Source: JACJWR01 sp964474045 (GTDB lineage: Bacteria; Actinomycetota; Actinomycetes; S36-B12; UBA10799). Taken from it: a stretch of DNA of 32,580 bases. The stretch is taken from NCBI GenBank assembly GCA_964474045.1, contig CAYYRC010000023.1:1-32580 (forward strand), read 5' to 3'. Shown here in pieces: positions 30,758-32,580 of this stretch (positions within the stretch are counted from its first letter, which is position 1; every line of letters starts with the position of its first letter). The notes under the pieces are model-generated. The model made no database searches. It was not told the origin of the DNA and saw only the letters and a program-made list of their open reading frames with translations. Position numbers and translations under genes: made by a program.

Positions 30758-32152
30758 TCAGACGGAGTCCCCCGGGTAGCGGGGCAGCGAGGCCCTGGTC
30801 GCGGCCTCGAACTCGTAGGCCAGGCCCAGCAGCATGGCCTCTGACCCGTGCGCCCCGCCCAGGTGGACCCCGATCGGCGTGCCGTTGGTGCTGAGCTGCG
30901 CCGGCAGCGTGATGGCGGGCGCCCCCGCCACGTTCTGCGGGGCTGTGAACGAGGCGTAGCGCAGCAACCGCACCAGTTGTGTGCGCGGCTCGACCTCGGC
31001 GCCGATGTAGCCCAGGGGGACTGGGGGCGCGGCCAGCACCGGTGACATGAGCACGTCGTAGTCGGCGAAGAAGGCTTCGTAAGTGTCCCGGAAGCGGCGT
31101 AGCCGCGCGATGGTGGCAGGGACGCTGAGCGCCATGGTGCCGCAGAAGTCGGCCAGCTCGTTGGTCAGCGGCTCCAGGCCGTCTGGGTCCCAAGCGTCGC
31201 CGTAGATCCGCGGGCCGCCCAGGCGCAGCGCCGCCGCCAGGGTCGCCCAGTAGCGCAGGAAGTCCCGGGCGAACTGCTCGCCGAAGGGCAGCGTCGTGGG
31301 CTCCACGTGGTGGCCGAGATCCGCCAGCTGGCGCGCAGCGGCGTCCACCGCTGCCGTGACCTCGGGATCGACCGGCGTCCCCAGGACGCTGCCGGTGATC
31401 AGGGCGATGCGCAAGCGGCGGGGGCTCGGAACGGTGACGTGCCCGATGGGGGCTGCGCCACCGGGCATCGGGCGCTCCAGAAGGTTGTAGAGCAACGCGG
31501 CGTCCCGGACGGTCCGTGTGACCACGCCTTCGGCGGCGATGGACACCGGCAGGTACTTCTCGGACTCCGCGTCCGTGACGCGCCCGCGCGAGGGCTTGAG
31601 CCCGACCAGGCCGCAGCAGCTGGCCGGGATGCGGATCGAGCCGCCGCCGTCGTTGGCGTGGCCGATCGGCACGGCGCCTGCGGCCACGAGCGCTGCCGAG
31701 CCGCCGGAAGAGCCCCCGGTGGAATGGTCCAAGTTCCAGGGGTTGCGCGTCGGACCCGTCAACAGCGGCTCTGTGGTGGCGGTGAGGCCGAACTCCGGCA
31801 GCGTGGACTTGCCCAGGATGCCCAGCCCCAGCGCCTTGAGCTCGGCTGTCAGGGCGGAGTCGCTCGGCTTGGGTATGTCCGGCACGGCGCGGCTGCCCTC
31901 CCGCGTGGGGTAGCCGGCCAGGTCGAGGTTGTCCTTCAAGACGGTCGGTATGCCGTGTAACGGTCCAGGCGCCAGCTCCACCTCCGTGGTGCGAACGAGC
32001 GCGTTGAGGGCGCCGTCGGCGTCCGCCAAGCGATCCCGTGCTGCCGACATCAGCTCGTCCGGGCTGACCTCGCGCCGCTCCAGCGCCAACAGCAGGTCGG
32101 TCATGTCCCCTGATCCGAGGGCGTCGTCGCGGACTGCGCTATAGGTGGTCAT
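30758..32152 (-). CDS. Amidase-signature family hydrolase
   Basis: A 464-residue amidase (AS) family enzyme with the full Ser-cisSer-Lys triad: K73 in HGIPTVLKDN, S148 in DHSTGGSSGGSAA, and nucleophile S172 in NDGGGSIRIPAS. Closest in style to 6-aminohexanoate-cyclic-dimer hydrolase or generic acylamidases; not GatA, which would sit with gatB/gatC. No signal peptide. TAGTCT six bases before the ATG suggests leaderless expression. Substrate unknown. A GAGTT/AACTC dyad (30747-30759) overlaps its stop and might form part of a weak terminator. Confidence 0.92.
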   Translation of the reverse strand: MTTYSAVRDDALGSGDMTDLLLALERREVSPDELMSAARDRLADADGALNALVRTTEVELAPGPLHGIPTVLKDNLDLAGYPTREGSRAVPDIPKPSDSALTAELKALGLGILGKSTLPEFGLTATTEPLLTGPTRNPWNLDHSTGGSSGGSAALVAAGAVPIGHANDGGGSIRIPASCCGLVGLKPSRGRVTDAESEKYLPVSIAAEGVVTRTVRDAALLYNLLERPMPGGAAPIGHVTVPSPRRLRIALITGSVLGTPVDPEVTAAVDAAARQLADLGHHVEPTTLPFGEQFARDFLRYWATLAAALRLGGPRIYGDAWDPDGLEPLTNELADFCGTMALSVPATIARLRRFRDTYEAFFADYDVLMSPVLAAPPVPLGYIGAEVEPRTQLVRLLRYASFTAPQNVAGAPAITLPAQLSTNGTPIGVHLGGAHGSEAMLLGLAYEFEAATRASLPRYPGDSV

Positions 32153-32158
32153 GATCCA

Positions 32159-32164
32159 AGACTA
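32159..32164 (-). promoter_or_regulatory. -10 box of the amidase gene (leaderless)
   Basis: Minus-strand TAGTCT (32164-32159), six bases, ATG at 32152. No -35 and no Shine-Dalgarno. Confidence 0.5.
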
Positions 32165-32207
32165 CGGATGCCGTCGCGTTGGTCTGACGACGAAGCCAGC
32201 GGCGCTG

Positions 32208-32396
32208 CTAGCCGAAGCGGGTGGTGACCCGGATCCGCACGATGCCGCGGCCGTCGCCGATGCCGTCGTCGTGGAAGTCCTCCCCCGCGACGAGCTCGAT
32301 CACCTCGCCGTTGGCGACGGAGTCGGATTGGTCGGCGTCGAGCTCGATTGTGACGATCTGCCCGCTTGCGGTCTGCTCAATAACGACGTCAGTCAT
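32208..32396 (-). CDS. Small acidic hypothetical protein
   Basis: A 62-residue protein (MTDVVIEQTASGQIVTIELD at its start) rich in Asp, Glu, Val and Ile, with predicted beta strands and no membrane segment. No family recognised. Two signs that it is a real gene: third codon positions are strongly G/C, and TACTGT lies exactly six bases before the ATG, as in the leaderless genes nearby. It precedes the amidase gene with a 55-base gap that contains the amidase's own -10 box. Confidence 0.6.
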   Translation of the reverse strand: MTDVVIEQTASGQIVTIELDADQSDSVANGEVIELVAGEDFHDDGIGDGRGIVRIRVTTRFG

Positions 32397-32402
32397 CACT
32401 CA

Positions 32403-32408
32403 ACAGTA
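32403..32408 (-). promoter_or_regulatory. -10 box of the small hypothetical gene (leaderless)
   Basis: Minus-strand TACTGT (32408-32403) followed by six bases and ATG at 32396. Confidence 0.4.
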
Positions 32409-32441
32409 GTGGGCTGCGCTGCTGCGCCCGCCCACTCGGCG

Positions 32442-32447
32442 TAGGCT
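32442..32447 (+). promoter_or_regulatory. Possible -10 box for tRNA-Ser
   Basis: TAGGCT at 32442-32447 lies 37 bases before the tRNA 5' end, which would give a short leader for RNase P to remove. No -35 recognised. Confidence 0.3.
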
Positions 32448-32484
32448 TCGGGCCGCGGGCTGATCCGGTTACCCGCGCGCCTGA

Positions 32485-32572
32485 GGAGGGATGGCTGAGC
32501 GGCCGAAGGCGACGGTCTTGAAAACCGTTGAGGCACTTTGTGTCTCCGTGGGTTCGAATCCCACTCCCTCCG
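32485..32572 (+). tRNA. tRNA-Ser (anticodon TGA)
   Basis: Acceptor GGAGGGA (32485-32491) pairs with TCCCTCC (32565-32571), discriminator G at 32572. The anticodon loop CTTGAAA between ACGGT and ACCGT gives TGA. A long variable arm (GAGGCAC...GTGTCTC) and the T-loop GGTTCGAATCC are present. CCA is not encoded (CTC follows), unlike the tRNA-Leu at the other end. Confidence 0.96.
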
Positions 32573-32580
32573 CTCCGGGG

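Noticed and set aside
32145..32444. 99-residue plus-strand frame over the small hypothetical gene
   Set aside because: The minus-strand frame has G/C-rich third positions and a -10 box at the right distance; the plus-strand frame has neither.
1..32580. Mobile elements, CRISPR arrays, attachment sites beside the tRNAs
   Set aside because: No transposase, integrase or evenly spaced repeats were seen, and no direct repeat of a tRNA 3' end was noticed within the window.

Overview
The window reads as chromosomal DNA of a high-GC actinomycete (Actinomycetota, about 70% GC by eye). Support comes from a proteasome activator ending in GQYL (bpa), a DUF4446 protein, an Rpf-type secreted protein, many GTG starts, GTGA/ATGA gene overlaps, and repeated TANNNT -10 boxes placed 6-7 bases before start codons, the usual layout of leaderless actinobacterial mRNAs. 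Genus cannot be told. No insertion sequence, phage gene, CRISPR array or rRNA was seen, and both ends carry tRNA genes.

Layout. (1) 1-5.4 kb: tRNA-Leu(CAG), an Fpg/Nei-type DNA glycosylase, a GlcD-type FAD-linked 2-hydroxyacid dehydrogenase, a convergent glycerophosphodiester phosphodiesterase, and larC-larB of the nickel-pincer cofactor pathway. (2) 5.4-9.75 kb: DUF4446 protein, a Cof-type HAD phosphatase coupled to serS, bpa, and a two-TM potassium channel with an RCK domain. (3) 9.8-18.4 kb: a six-gene catabolic operon in the order carboxyltransferase, biotin carboxylase/BCCP, AtuA-like, TetR, acyl-CoA dehydrogenase, enoyl-CoA hydratase. It resembles the Pseudomonas atu (acyclic terpene) or liu (leucine) routes: acyl-CoA is desaturated, carboxylated at the gamma-methyl group and hydrated. 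A 33-bp nested palindrome covers its promoter just before the first ATG and is the likely operator of the internal TetR. (4) 18.4-21.3 kb: M20 dipeptidase, DUF2461 protein and a polyphosphate-glucokinase-like ROK kinase, joined by GTGA overlaps. (5) 21.3-22.2 kb: a 396-bp non-coding stretch with repeat motifs, then a secreted Rpf-like protein lacking the catalytic Glu. (6) 22.2-25.2 kb: a phosphoribosyltransferase/alpha-beta hydrolase fusion and an erythromycin-esterase homologue behind a DosR-box-like palindrome, suggesting a dormancy/hypoxia unit. (7) 25.2-30.6 kb: phosphate uptake, with an OmpR-family response regulator, pstS, pstC, pstA, pstB and a VOC protein, all on the minus strand, with three tandem GTTNAC repeats upstream of pstS. 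(8) 30.7-32.6 kb: an amidase-signature hydrolase, a small acidic hypothetical protein and tRNA-Ser(TGA).

Most genes are ordinary members of known families. The more novel signals are the nested-palindrome leaderless promoter, the catalytically dead Rpf-like protein with its repeat-rich upstream region, the DosR-like site on the esterase/PRTase unit, and a 12-codon ORF that exactly bridges two genes of the catabolic operon.
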